40,286 nucleotides of DNA from FCB group bacterium (GCA_013152375.1 JAADGM010000109.1:1-40286), one strand, 5' to 3'. Counted from the stretch's first letter, positions 19,326 through 28,350 are shown. The notes: a model not told the origin generated them from the letters alone. Program-made: numbers and translations.

Positions 19326-19876
19326 ACCGTTCAAAAAGAAATAATGCAGAATTAAAGGCCTCCAGGCCAACACTGGAGGAAGTAAAACTCATCCCCCGTA
19401 TTCCCCTGTCAATTTTGGCAGAGAATATCAGATCTGTTCATAACGTGGGCGCGATTTTTAGATCGGCAGATGGGTTCGGAGCGGAAAAAATTTTCCTGAC
19501 CGGATATACAGCTTACCCTCCTCGTGAAGATTTGCATAAAACGGCTCTCGGAGCCGAAAAGTCCGTTCCCTGGGAATATTCCTCCGATCCTTTGGAAGTG
19601 GCCGAAAGGCTGAAAACCAGGGGGGTAACGCTGGCAGCCCTGGAACAGACCGATGATGCTCTTTCCATCTACCGGATTTCCTGGCAGTTTCCTCTGTGTT
19701 TGATCGTGGGGAATGAAGTGACCGGCATTTCGGATGAATTGATCAACCTGGCCGATCTCGCCGTCGAAATACCCATGCAGGGGATTAAACAAAGTCTGAA
19801 TGTTTCGGTTGCCACTGGTGTCGCGGGATATGAGATAAGCAGGAATTATTACCAGCAGAAGAAGTTACCATTTTAA
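19322..19876 (+). CDS. SpoU/TrmH-type RNA 2'-O-ribose methyltransferase
   Basis: A 184-residue SPOUT enzyme with the three SpoU motifs: motif 1 NIRSVHNVGAIFRSADGFG, motif 2 LIVGNEVTGIS, and motif 3 IPMQGIKQSLNVSVATGVAGYEI. The family methylates ribose 2'-hydroxyls of tRNA or rRNA using SAM in a trefoil-knot dimer. Length and lack of an N-terminal RNA-binding domain suggest a TrmL- or TrmH-like tRNA enzyme, but the target is not certain. The frame starts with TTG at 19322, sharing 4 bases (TTGA) with the nuclease stop; no in-frame ATG exists before motif 1, so TTG is the most plausible start. Confidence 0.88.
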   Translation: MNRSKRNNAELKASRPTLEEVKLIPRIPLSILAENIRSVHNVGAIFRSADGFGAEKIFLTGYTAYPPREDLHKTALGAEKSVPWEYSSDPLEVAERLKTRGVTLAALEQTDDALSIYRISWQFPLCLIVGNEVTGISDELINLADLAVEIPMQGIKQSLNVSVATGVAGYEISRNYYQQKKLPF

Positions 19877-19949
19877 GCCTGGCCATTGAAAATGCAGACA
19901 GGCATTCCGTCAGTTTGATGATCATAAAAGATATAAAAAGGAAATTGCA

Positions 19950-21107
19950 ATGAAATATGGAATTCTCGGTGCAGGACGCCAGGGGGTTGCTGCAGCCTAC
20001 GACCTTATCAAATTCGGCAATGCAGAAAAGCTCTGTCTGTGGGACTCATCTGAACAAGCAGCTCTGGACGGGGCAAGGCGGGTGAATGAATTATTAACCT
20101 CGACTGTAGCCTTCGGGGAATTGCTTGATGTTTCAAACGGAAAAGCACTTCAAAAAGCGCTTAAAACTGTTGACGGCGTCCTGTGTGCAGTTCCCTATAA
20201 ATATAATTTAGAGGTAACGGAAGCTGCAATTGCAACCCGAACCTGTATGGTGGACCTTGGAGGGCATACGGCAACGGTCCGCAAACAGCTTGAATTATCA
20301 CCGTCAGCAAGTCAGGCGGGAATTTCCATTGTTCCGGACTGCGGGATGGGACCCGGGATGAACATCACACTCGCGCTGCTGGCCATGGAGCAGATGGAAT
20401 CTCCGGAACATGTTCAGATATGGGATGGGGGATTACCCGAAAAACCGGAGGATCCGTGGAACTATGCACTTTTTTTTAATATTAACGGTCTGACAAACGA
20501 ATATGACGGTTCAGCCGTTTTTCTTGAAAATGGTATTCTTTCTGAGGTCCCGGGTTTATCCCAAATTGAAACTGTTGGGTTCCCGGCGCCTTTCGGACAG
20601 TTGGAAGCCGCTGTGACCACCGGGGGACTCTCGACCATGCCCTGGACATATGAGGGCAAACTCAGCACGCTAAAGAACAAGACCCTGCGATACCCGGGCC
20701 ATTGGCACTGGATGAGGGCCTATCGTGAATTGGGCATGTTTTCCGAATCCCCCGTCGAAGTCGATGGGCATAAAATCGTACCGAGAGAATTTTATCACTG
20801 TCTGCTGGATCGATGCATCAACAGGGGCAGGGTCCCGGATGTCTGTCTGATGAGGGTTCAGTGTGATGGTATGGAGCGGGGGAAAGCTGTTTCAATAAGA
20901 GTGGAAGCAATGGAAAACTATGACCCCGCAACAGGGTTCCTGGCCATGGAGAAATGGACCGGCTGGCATGCTTCCATCATGTTGATCAAAGCTGTATCTG
21001 AGAGCTTGCAAAAAGGCGTGATATCCGTTGAAAAAGCTCTGTCAGGGACAGAATTTTTAGTGGAAGCAAAAAAGAGGCATTTTGACATTACAATCAAACC
21101 CGTTTAG
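19950..21107 (+). CDS. saccharopine dehydrogenase family protein (lysine 6-dehydrogenase-like)
   Basis: A 385-residue oxidoreductase that starts with a Rossmann NAD(P) motif (GILGAGRQGVAAAYDL). Further features are CAVPYKYN, VDLGGH, the family phrase VPDCGMGPGMN, and a catalytic-domain stretch YEGKLSTLKNKTLRYPGHW. This arrangement matches saccharopine-dehydrogenase-family enzymes of the lysine 6-dehydrogenase type, which oxidatively deaminate the epsilon-amino group of lysine. Saccharopine reductase activity is an alternative. AAAGGAAAT precedes the ATG. It stands alone, 73 bases after the RNA methyltransferase gene, with no other lysine gene nearby. Confidence 0.85.
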   Translation: MKYGILGAGRQGVAAAYDLIKFGNAEKLCLWDSSEQAALDGARRVNELLTSTVAFGELLDVSNGKALQKALKTVDGVLCAVPYKYNLEVTEAAIATRTCMVDLGGHTATVRKQLELSPSASQAGISIVPDCGMGPGMNITLALLAMEQMESPEHVQIWDGGLPEKPEDPWNYALFFNINGLTNEYDGSAVFLENGILSEVPGLSQIETVGFPAPFGQLEAAVTTGGLSTMPWTYEGKLSTLKNKTLRYPGHWHWMRAYRELGMFSESPVEVDGHKIVPREFYHCLLDRCINRGRVPDVCLMRVQCDGMERGKAVSIRVEAMENYDPATGFLAMEKWTGWHASIMLIKAVSESLQKGVISVEKALSGTEFLVEAKKRHFDITIKPV

Positions 21108-21285
21108 CCCGATAGCGATGCGGCAGCCAGAAATGACCAGTTGGCTAAGTTTCAAAAGAAGTAAAATATTCTTATCAGTCTCATCATCATTCCCACGATC
21201 TGACTGGGTGAGGAATTTCAGAGAATGTGGGTCCGGGTGTCCAAGCCGGGTCAGGGTAACTCTGACGAACGGGAACGGGATACTG

Positions 21286-21369
21286 TGCCGAGGGTGGGAC
21301 TCGAACCCACACGTTCCGAAGAACACCGGATTTTGAATCCGGCACGTCTACCAATTTCATCACCCCGGC
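21286..21369 (-). tRNA. tRNA-Leu (anticodon CAA)
   Basis: The reverse complement folds as a class II tRNA: acceptor arm GCCGGGG with CCTCGGC and discriminator A, D-arm containing AATTGGTAGAC, anticodon stem CCGGA/TCCGG with loop TTCAAAA (anticodon CAA, reads TTG), a variable arm with TGTTCTTCGGAACG, and T-arm GTGGG/CCCAC with loop TTCGAGT. The CCA end is not encoded. It is antisense to the surrounding plus-strand genes. Confidence 0.95.
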
Positions 21370-21387
21370 AGCTGACAGGGCAGAAAA

Positions 21388-21415
21388 TTTATAAACCAAA
21401 CGGCATGACTTCCAA
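21388..21415 (-). promoter_or_regulatory. promoter of the tRNA-Leu gene
   Basis: On the minus strand TTGGAA (21410-21415) and TATAAA (21388-21393) are separated by 16 bases, with the predicted start a few bases upstream of the tRNA 5' end. Position and quality fit a tRNA promoter. Confidence 0.5.
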
Positions 21416-21531
21416 CTTGACATTCTTAAATCTCGAGCCGAAAACCTCCAATTCGGTCGATAAATAGGCTTGGAACTGTTTTAAGATAGTCGGTATGTTT
21501 TAACCCTTTTTTCTCTGTGAATGGATATAAA

Positions 21532-23355
21532 ATGTATGCCAGCACCATAGCGGAAATGTTTGTTAAAACTACGGAGACCTTCCCGGATTCTGATCTTCTT
21601 TTCGAGAAGATCGATGGAAAGTGGGAGGGAATTTCCGGTTCCGAACTATTCGACCGGGTGAAAATTCTGACCCTGGCGCTGAAACGATTTGGCGCCGGGC
21701 CAGGTATCAATATCGGTATCCTATCCCCTAATTCCCCTACCTGGACCCAATGTGATTTTGCCATTGCCTGTACCGGAGCTGCCTCCGTGGGGATTTTTCA
21801 TTCGCTGGTTCCCCATCATATCGAATACATCCTGAATGATTCCGGGTTGAAACTCCTTTTTATTGAAAATTCGGCCCGGCTCCAATCTCTGGAAGTCGTA
21901 TGGGAGCATTGTTCCCAGGTAGAACGATTTGTTGTCATGCAAAACGACTATAGCGGATCCAATCCGAAAGTAGTCAACCTGGCAGAATTTGCGGCTCCTC
22001 CGAAAGAGGCGGTGAATCATACTATTGAAGACTTCCAGACCTGCATCGATACAGTTAAACCCAAGGATCTTTTGACGATATTTTATACCTCCGGAACAAC
22101 AGGGTCGCCGAAAGGAGTGATGCTTTCACACCAGAGTCTGATTGCTGATTTGAATGCTGCCCTTGAAAGGGTCGATTACACTGAAGGTGACCGCCTGTTG
22201 TCGGTTCTACCTTTGTCCTATGCTCTGGAGCGTATGGCCGGTAACTATATGCCGTTCTACAGCGGTTGCGCGATCTACTACTCATCAGGTCACGATCAGT
22301 TTCAAAAAGATATCCATGAAACCCAACCAACAATTCTCATCAGCGTCCCCTATATTATCGAAAACCTCTATAATGACATGCAGAGGAAAGCGGATTCCCA
22401 GTTTTTCATTAATCGCATATTATTTCGACTGTCAAAGGCAACTGGCATTAAGTATGTTACGCTGAAATTAGCCAGAAAAAAGATACCGCTGGTCTGCAGA
22501 ATAAAATATTCAATTTGGAGACTGTTAGTATATCGAAAACTCAAGAAAACGCTGGGGGGAAAGATAAAGTTTATTGCATCTGGGGGGGCGGCGCTAACTC
22601 CTGATATTGCTGAATATTTTTACTCCATCGGCATCCCGATTCTCGAAGGATACGGTCTTACCGAAGCGGGTCCAATCCTCACAATTAACACTCTCTCGGA
22701 GATCAGGTTCGGGACCGTAGGTAGACCCCTGTCCCACGTGACCATCAAAATTGCTGCGGATGGTGAGATCCTTGTTAAAACACCGAGTGTCATGATGAGT
22801 TATTATGAAAATGAGGAAGATACACGGTCTGTCTTTGATAAGCAGGGTTGGTTCCATACCGGCGATTTTGGTAAAAAAGATGCTGACGGGTTTATTACGA
22901 TAACGGGCCGTAAGAAAAATATACTGATTACTTCCTCCGGCAAAGCAATTGCCCCCGCTCCGCTGGAAAAGGCTCTCATCGATTCACCCTTCATTGAAGA
23001 TGCAGTAGTTGTCGGGGACAACCGAAAATTTATCAGCGCCATCCTGTTACCGGATTTTGAAAATATTATAGATTACCTCGATACAAACGGGGTGACGATA
23101 TCCGACCCGGAAGCCATCATCGAACACAGCGATGTCACGGCCTTGTTCAATGCTGAAATAAAAAAGATCATGGCGGATTTTTCTGAATATGAGCGGGTTA
23201 AAAAATATATTTTAATTACCCGGCCGTTTCCCCACTCCAACGGTGATACGGTGGATACTGTTAAAGTTCGCCGCCAGAAGCTGCTCGAAGCCTATCATGA
23301 GTTGATTGACGAATTGTACAAAACTGATTTTGACAGGGAAGGTTATGAAATATAA
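21532..23355 (+). CDS. long-chain acyl-CoA synthetase (AMP-forming)
   Basis: A member of the ANL superfamily of about 607 residues from ATG 21532. A GTG at 21517 would add five residues; neither has a strong ribosome site. The ATP-binding P-loop is TSGTTGSPKGVMLSH (186-200), the second motif is EGYGLTEAGP (372-381), and GWFHTGDFG carries the ribose-binding Asp. The C-terminal swivel domain has GRKKNILITSSGKAIAP and a terminal VKVRRQKLLE. Length and motifs fit FadD15/FACL-type long-chain fatty acid activation with ATP and CoA. A possible promoter, TTGGAA (21470-21475) and TATGTT (21494-21499) with 18-base spacing, lies upstream. Its last codons overlap the start of purM by 11 bases. Confidence 0.92.
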   Translation: MYASTIAEMFVKTTETFPDSDLLFEKIDGKWEGISGSELFDRVKILTLALKRFGAGPGINIGILSPNSPTWTQCDFAIACTGAASVGIFHSLVPHHIEYILNDSGLKLLFIENSARLQSLEVVWEHCSQVERFVVMQNDYSGSNPKVVNLAEFAAPPKEAVNHTIEDFQTCIDTVKPKDLLTIFYTSGTTGSPKGVMLSHQSLIADLNAALERVDYTEGDRLLSVLPLSYALERMAGNYMPFYSGCAIYYSSGHDQFQKDIHETQPTILISVPYIIENLYNDMQRKADSQFFINRILFRLSKATGIKYVTLKLARKKIPLVCRIKYSIWRLLVYRKLKKTLGGKIKFIASGGAALTPDIAEYFYSIGIPILEGYGLTEAGPILTINTLSEIRFGTVGRPLSHVTIKIAADGEILVKTPSVMMSYYENEEDTRSVFDKQGWFHTGDFGKKDADGFITITGRKKNILITSSGKAIAPAPLEKALIDSPFIEDAVVVGDNRKFISAILLPDFENIIDYLDTNGVTISDPEAIIEHSDVTALFNAEIKKIMADFSEYERVKKYILITRPFPHSNGDTVDTVKVRRQKLLEAYHELIDELYKTDFDREGYEI

Positions 23356-24334
23356 GGATGCGGGTGTTGATATCGAGGCGGGTAAAAGGTCTGTTTCGCG
23401 AATTAAACACTATGTGAAATCCACCTTTACCGGGGCAGTCCTGACGGACCTTGGTTCCTTCGGCGGCTGCTATCAGTTCCCCGCCGATGAATATGCTGAA
23501 CCGGTACTGGTGTCCAGTGCGGATGGTGTTGGAACCAAACTTAAAATTGCTTTTCTGACCGGCATACATCATACGATCGGCCAGTGCCTCGTCAATCACT
23601 GCGTGAATGATATTCTGGCCATAGGCGCCCGACCGCTGTATTTTCTGGATTATTTTGCTGCAGATTCATTGGATGAGAATGTATTCGAGGAAGTCATCAA
23701 GGGCCTGTCCCGGGCCTGCCGGGAGAATGGCTGTGCTCTCATTGGTGGTGAAACGGCCGAAATGCCGGGTTTCTATAACCCCCGGGAATATGATATTTCC
23801 GGTACAATCACAGGTGTAGTCGATAAGCAATTCCTGCTTACTAAACGAGACACGAAACCTGGTGATCTGCTGGTGGGATTACCCTCCACAGGTTTACACA
23901 CTAACGGATATTCCCTGGCCAGGGAGGTTTTGTTGGAAAAGTATCGTGTTGAAGAATATTTTCCGGAACTGGGATCAACTCTCGGCGATTCGCTCCTGTC
24001 GATTCACCGGTCCTATTTGCCGGCTGTGGGCGGAATCCTGGAAAAACCCTGGTTACGGAGCATCAGTCATATTACGGGTGGCGGAATTGTCGATAATACG
24101 AATAGGGTGATTGAAAAAAGCCAGGCTCTGGAGATCAAATGGGAAGCCTGGGAGTGGCCGCCTATTTTTAAACTGATCCAAAAAATCGGCCGGGTTGCCA
24201 CTGAAGAAATGCGTCGCTGCATGAATCTGGGAATAGGTTTAATCTTGATTGTTAACCCTGAAGGTCTTGAAGAACTGGAGTCTTATTTTCAGGGTTTGAG
24301 ACAGGAATTTATTATATTGGGTTGTGTTAAATAA
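23345..24334 (+). CDS. purM: phosphoribosylformylglycinamidine cyclo-ligase (AIR synthase)
   Basis: From ATG 23345 the protein is 329 residues and begins MKYKDAGVDIEAG, the typical PurM start. Conserved parts are the ATP/substrate segment SSADGVGTKLKIA, VNDILAIGARPLYFLDYFA, GGETAEMPG, GLHTNGYSLAR and SHITGGGI. It converts FGAM and ATP to AIR in step 5 of purine synthesis. AGGGAAGG lies just before the ATG, inside the end of the acyl-CoA synthetase gene. A longer frame from TTG 23306 is rejected because the family start and the ribosome site agree at 23345. No other purine gene lies in the window. Confidence 0.95.
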   Translation: MKYKDAGVDIEAGKRSVSRIKHYVKSTFTGAVLTDLGSFGGCYQFPADEYAEPVLVSSADGVGTKLKIAFLTGIHHTIGQCLVNHCVNDILAIGARPLYFLDYFAADSLDENVFEEVIKGLSRACRENGCALIGGETAEMPGFYNPREYDISGTITGVVDKQFLLTKRDTKPGDLLVGLPSTGLHTNGYSLAREVLLEKYRVEEYFPELGSTLGDSLLSIHRSYLPAVGGILEKPWLRSISHITGGGIVDNTNRVIEKSQALEIKWEAWEWPPIFKLIQKIGRVATEEMRRCMNLGIGLILIVNPEGLEELESYFQGLRQEFIILGCVK

Positions 24335-24343
24335 AAGGAAACC

Positions 24344-25336
24344 ATGCGAATATCTGTATTAGGGGCAGGAACCTGGGGGACAGCCCTGGCTCAGGTTCTG
24401 AACGACAACGGGCACAGGGTTTATTTGTGGGATATCAATCAAAGTCTCATAAATCGGCTTAGCCGGGAGCGGACGCATCCGAATTTGCCGGAATTTACGC
24501 TGAATCCCGATGTCCATGTCTCCACTGCCCTCGGGGATTTACCGCTGGAGGCGTTGATCCTGATCGTTGTTCCCAGCCAGGTAGTGCGGTCGGTCCTGGA
24601 AAGTCTGCCCCCTATTTCTCCATCAACCATTGTGGTCTGTGCCGCCAAGGGCATTGAAAACAACACTCTGATGAGAATGTCGGAGGTTATTCACGATATT
24701 AAAAATGTCTCGCCTGACAAAATTGTGGCGCTGTCCGGTCCGAGCCATGCTGAGGAAGTGGCGAAACGGCTGCCAACAGCCGTCGTCTCTGCCTGTCAGG
24801 ATATTGAGACTGCCCGCAGGGTCCAGGCGATTTTCACAACGCGGAATTTCCGGGTATATGCCAATGATGATATTATTGGCGTAGAATTGGGAGCTGCCAT
24901 TAAAAATGTAATTGCCATAGCAGGCGGGATCTGTGACGGAATCGGATTCGGAGATAATACGATGGCAGCTTTAATTACCAGAGGACTTGCTGAAATTGCC
25001 CGGCTGGGACAGGCTCTGAATGCGAAAAGTACTACTTTTTTCGGTCTCAGCGGTATTGGTGATCTCGTAGTCACCGCACAAAGCACCCTGAGCCGTAACC
25101 GCTATGTGGGACGGCGCATCGGCAAGGGTGAAAAACTTACAACAATCCTGGCAGAAATGGATATGATCGCTGAAGGTGTCAAAACCGCTCAGTCGGTGCA
25201 TGATCTGGTGCTGACAACGGGCATCGAAATGCCCATCTGTGAACAGGTTCACAAAGTTCTGTTTGAAGAAAAAGACCCCCGGGCGGCCATCAGCGAACTG
25301 ATGATGCGCGACCTTGTGGATGAAAAACTTCGTTAG
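24344..25336 (+). CDS. gpsA: glycerol-3-phosphate dehydrogenase [NAD(P)+]
   Basis: A 330-residue enzyme of standard GpsA length. It has the N-terminal dinucleotide motif GAGTWGTALAQ, AAKGIE, LSGPSHAEEVA, the catalytic-lysine region GAAIKNVIAIAGGICDG, and GLSGIGDLVVTAQS with RNR downstream. It reduces dihydroxyacetone phosphate to sn-glycerol 3-phosphate for phospholipid synthesis in the cytoplasm. AAAAGGAAACC sits directly before the ATG. It is 9 bases after purM, so it is cotranscribed, and its end overlaps the next gene by 17 bases. Pairing with the acyl-CoA synthetase suggests a lipid theme. Confidence 0.96.
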   Translation: MRISVLGAGTWGTALAQVLNDNGHRVYLWDINQSLINRLSRERTHPNLPEFTLNPDVHVSTALGDLPLEALILIVVPSQVVRSVLESLPPISPSTIVVCAAKGIENNTLMRMSEVIHDIKNVSPDKIVALSGPSHAEEVAKRLPTAVVSACQDIETARRVQAIFTTRNFRVYANDDIIGVELGAAIKNVIAIAGGICDGIGFGDNTMAALITRGLAEIARLGQALNAKSTTFFGLSGIGDLVVTAQSTLSRNRYVGRRIGKGEKLTTILAEMDMIAEGVKTAQSVHDLVLTTGIEMPICEQVHKVLFEEKDPRAAISELMMRDLVDEKLR

Positions 25337-27437
25337 GCTGCTTGGCTTTGTAATACTGCCGGCGGTGATTTATCCCGGTGACATCAACAGTCTCTGCGGA
25401 CTGCCGGTGACTGAAATTCCGCTCACACAGCAACAGATCATCGGCTCATTACGGGATTGTCCTGATGGTGAAATATTCTTCGTTCGCTCCAATGTGGAAA
25501 GTCAAAATCCCACCTTTGATGAGGTTTGCTTTTATCTGGTGAGCACAACTTCGGTTGCATCTATCTATGTAGAGGCAGACCGCTATGATGCCGGTGACAT
25601 CACTGATGCCGCAATTGCCCAAATTGAGAATGTGTTCAATCAAACCACCGTGGGAGCGGACCTGCCTGAATTGCAGCAGGGAATATTTTCCGCTGAATTA
25701 CAAATCTTTGGACCGCCACCAGTGATAGACGGTTCCGATCTTGTCAACATTTTATTGCTGGATGTGAGAGATAATTTTGCCGGAACCGGCAATTATATCG
25801 GTGGATATTTTGACCCCAATGACCAAACGGACAATCCCACCAGCAATCAAAAAAATATCATCTATATTGACTGTGATCCGGTGGATCTGACCAGTTCAAA
25901 CCCTGAAGAAGCACTTTTCACGCTGGCTCACGAATTCCAACATCTTCTGCACTATGCTGCGGATCCAACTGAACATGAAGACGGTGGAAATTATAACCCC
26001 TGGCTGGACGAAGGCCTGTCAGATCTGGCAGCCTCGGTTCTCGGTCTGGGGCACCGAAATTACGGATATTATTTGTCGGATACTTCGATCGGACTCGACC
26101 AGTGGGTGGGGAATGGTCTGGAATACTACGCAAAATCAGCTTTATTTTTTCAATATTTCTATGAAACAGAAGGGATTGAAGCAGTCACGGCCATCTTTGA
26201 AGACGATCAGTACAGCAGAATTGAGTCCCTGAAAAATTATCTGGGACCTGCAAATTTCGATGACTTCTTTACCGGCTGGGTGCAGGCCACAATATCAGGC
26301 AATTATAGTAATGGTGACTGCATTTTTGGCATTGCGCCGCAATCCTCACTCATCAGCATGGTACAGGTGGGGGAGAATGAAATCTTTCTGGAAGAAAATA
26401 ATAATTTCAATCCTTATTCCAGCTGGCATGTCGCAATACCATCTGTGGCGGAAAAATCTGATATTGTTGATCTTCAGCCCCTGCACAGTACCGATCTTCT
26501 CTATAATTTAAGAGAGCATAATTTCATAACAGCGGATTCTGAAAACGAATGGTTTTTAAATTATATAGCTGACCCGCTAATATTTTCTAAAATAATCTAT
26601 AATTCAGCCCCGACCCTGTTAAGCGTGTACTTCCACCTTGGGTTGGAGGTTGGATTAAATGAACTGCAATATGATGAAGACATTTTAACGATGTATTTGA
26701 ATTATGATTCAGGCAGATTTTATGCGGTAAACGAATTCCCGATAAGCGGTCAGGCTCTGATAACCGGTGCGGCTTTCAGAGTCGGGAATGATGCCTCCGT
26801 CACCCTTAAGATCAAAAAAAGGGGCATCACTTACACTCCTTCGTATTCCCGGACACTGTGTGCCCCCATCGGTCCCGGCTGGACGACAATTGACCTTTTG
26901 AATGAAGGGATTTTTATTGATAATGCTGCCGTATATGTCGAACTTGAGACGGATGACAATGCACTTGGCTACTCAAATGCTTTTCCGGAAAACCATTCAG
27001 GTGCTGACAACCAGCGCTCCTATTATTCGGTGAACGGAACCAGTTATAATTCGATAACATCGTTATCAGTGGGAGGTCAGAGTCTCCAGGGGAATTGGGC
27101 CATCAGATTATTTTATGCAGATTCAAGTCAAGCCCACCCGACAACAGAAAATGAGAGACTTTCTCTTCATCCTAACCCATATCTCCCTGGTTTTCAAAAT
27201 GCCGTAGAGACTCAGGTTCAAACCCGATGGAATGAACATATCAGTTTGCGGGTTTATAATATTTACGGTCAGGAAATTATCAGTCTCTATGAAGGCACAC
27301 CACCGCCTGATACACCTGTCACGCTTAACTGGTCCGGTAAAGATCATGCCGGGAATAATGTATCCTCCGGCATTTATTTTTTTAAAGAAAGAATAGGGGA
27401 CAGGCAGCTTACGGCTAAACTTTTATTGTTACGGTAA
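25320..27437 (+). CDS. secreted HEFQH metalloprotease (M30-like) with FlgD/type-IX-like C-terminal module
   Basis: From ATG 25320 the protein is 705 residues. It has a signal peptide (MKNFVRLLGFVILPAVIYPG), then a propeptide-like region, then a zinc site HEFQH (204-208) with NPWLDEGLSDLA containing the likely third ligand E231, the arrangement known from hyicolysin-like M30 and related gluzincins. A region of about 330 residues with beta-rich character follows, and the last 90 residues (NPYLPGF, LRVYNIYGQEI, LNWSGKDHAGNNVSSGIYFF, LTAKLLLLR) form a FlgD-Ig-like or type IX sorting-like module. It should be exported and act on outside proteins. The ATG lies within the end of gpsA. Confidence 0.83.
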   Translation: MKNFVRLLGFVILPAVIYPGDINSLCGLPVTEIPLTQQQIIGSLRDCPDGEIFFVRSNVESQNPTFDEVCFYLVSTTSVASIYVEADRYDAGDITDAAIAQIENVFNQTTVGADLPELQQGIFSAELQIFGPPPVIDGSDLVNILLLDVRDNFAGTGNYIGGYFDPNDQTDNPTSNQKNIIYIDCDPVDLTSSNPEEALFTLAHEFQHLLHYAADPTEHEDGGNYNPWLDEGLSDLAASVLGLGHRNYGYYLSDTSIGLDQWVGNGLEYYAKSALFFQYFYETEGIEAVTAIFEDDQYSRIESLKNYLGPANFDDFFTGWVQATISGNYSNGDCIFGIAPQSSLISMVQVGENEIFLEENNNFNPYSSWHVAIPSVAEKSDIVDLQPLHSTDLLYNLREHNFITADSENEWFLNYIADPLIFSKIIYNSAPTLLSVYFHLGLEVGLNELQYDEDILTMYLNYDSGRFYAVNEFPISGQALITGAAFRVGNDASVTLKIKKRGITYTPSYSRTLCAPIGPGWTTIDLLNEGIFIDNAAVYVELETDDNALGYSNAFPENHSGADNQRSYYSVNGTSYNSITSLSVGGQSLQGNWAIRLFYADSSQAHPTTENERLSLHPNPYLPGFQNAVETQVQTRWNEHISLRVYNIYGQEIISLYEGTPPPDTPVTLNWSGKDHAGNNVSSGIYFFKERIGDRQLTAKLLLLR

Positions 27438-27443
27438 ATGTTA

Positions 27444-27472
27444 TTGTTTCAAAGACAGACAGAAGGTTAAAT
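27444..27472 (+). promoter_or_regulatory. possible promoter for tRNA-Arg and the TPR-nusA unit
   Basis: TTGTTT (27444-27449) and TTAAAT (27467-27472) lie 17 bases apart, with the predicted start about 30 bases before the tRNA. The match is fair and the position sensible. Confidence 0.3.
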
Positions 27473-27508
27473 TTACAGGCTCTGGAATAGAAGAATTTAG
27501 AAAATTGA

Positions 27509-27582
27509 GCCCTCGTAGCTCAATAGGATAGAGCGTTCGCCTCCTAAGTGAAAGGTTTCCGGTTCGATTCCGGACGAGGGTA
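27509..27582 (+). tRNA. tRNA-Arg (anticodon CCT)
   Basis: Folds as a class I tRNA: acceptor GCCCTCG with CGAGGGT (a G-T first pair) and discriminator A, D-arm GCTCAATAGGATAGAGC, anticodon stem TTCGC/GTGAA (one G-T pair) with loop CTCCTAA (anticodon CCT, reads AGG), and T-arm TCCGG/CCGGA with loop TTCGATT. CCA is not encoded. The ATG of the TPR gene is only 22 bases downstream, so the two are almost surely on one transcript. Confidence 0.94.
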
Positions 27583-27604
27583 CGATTTTAAGTAAAAGGA
27601 AGTT

Positions 27605-28270
27605 ATGGCACACAAGGAAGAATTTAAACACGATGCAGTTCGGGAGACCCTTGCAAAAGTATTTGATTTTCTGAATCAGAATCAGAAAAAGATCATACAA
27701 TATGGTCCCATCGTACTGATCGCAATTTTATTTGCCGCATATTATAATTATCATCAGCAGAATCTTGAAACTGAGGCCAATGTTTTGTTTGGTAAAGCGT
27801 TGAATCTGTTCGATGATGGCCAGACGGATCTGGCTTTGCTGAATTTCCAATCCGTGGAAGATGATTACAGCGGGACCAAATCGGCAGATTATGCACGGTT
27901 GTTTCTGATTGAAGAGGCTCTTAAAAACGGGGAAACAGATAAAGTTGAAACGATGATCAAAGAGCTGGAAGATTCTGATGACGAGGTGATCCGTTCTTCC
28001 GTTTACGTCCTGAGGGGGAATCTGGCTCTGAACAACGAGGATGCCGACGAGGCTATCAGGTTTTATAAAAAAGCCAGATCCCTTGAAGTATTCCCTTCAC
28101 TTAAGGAGGAATATTCACTTAATGTCATCAGGGCCTATATGTTGAAAGGTGACTATCAGAAAGCCTATGAAGAAGCGCAGAAAATACAGGCTGACGATAA
28201 TCTGAAATTTAATATAAAAAATGAATTAGAAGATCTCATGGCTGAGGCCAAGTATCTGGCTCACATGTAA
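27605..28270 (+). CDS. single-span membrane protein with TPR-like repeats (YfgM-like)
   Basis: A 221-residue protein with a polar N-terminus, one membrane segment (about 33-47, YGPIVLIAILFAAYY), and a long helical C-terminal part with TPR character: KALNLFDDGQTDLALLNFQSV, YVLRGNLALNNEDADEAIRFYKKA, and VIRAYMLKGDYQKAYEEAQKI. This layout resembles YfgM/TPR_21 proteins, which act near the Sec translocon or the envelope in known cases; the role here is not established. AAAAGGAAGTT precedes the ATG and lies within 20 bases of the tRNA-Arg 3' end. A hairpin separates it from nusA, in the place where rimP often lies in other bacteria. Confidence 0.8.
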   Translation: MAHKEEFKHDAVRETLAKVFDFLNQNQKKIIQYGPIVLIAILFAAYYNYHQQNLETEANVLFGKALNLFDDGQTDLALLNFQSVEDDYSGTKSADYARLFLIEEALKNGETDKVETMIKELEDSDDEVIRSSVYVLRGNLALNNEDADEAIRFYKKARSLEVFPSLKEEYSLNVIRAYMLKGDYQKAYEEAQKIQADDNLKFNIKNELEDLMAEAKYLAHM

Positions 28271-28316
28271 ATAACAAGTTGGAATAATAAAAGGATACCG
28301 GTTAAATTTTGGCGTA

Positions 28317-28350
28317 AGAAAGTGGGCTTGAACCCACTTTCTGTTTATAT
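28317..28350 (+). terminator. perfect hairpin between the TPR gene and nusA
   Basis: A 10-base perfect stem, AGAAAGTGGG (28317-28326) and CCCACTTTCT (28333-28342), has a 6-base loop (CTTGAA) and is followed by GTTTATAT. It resembles an intrinsic terminator with a weak U-tract. Being only 48 bases before the nusA start, it could also be a leader attenuator or a processing site. Confidence 0.55.

Noticed and set aside
21250-21266. GTCAGGGTAACTCTGAC palindrome downstream of tRNA-Leu on the minus strand
   Set aside because: It can form a 7-base stem, but no T tract follows on the minus strand, so a terminator call is not supported.
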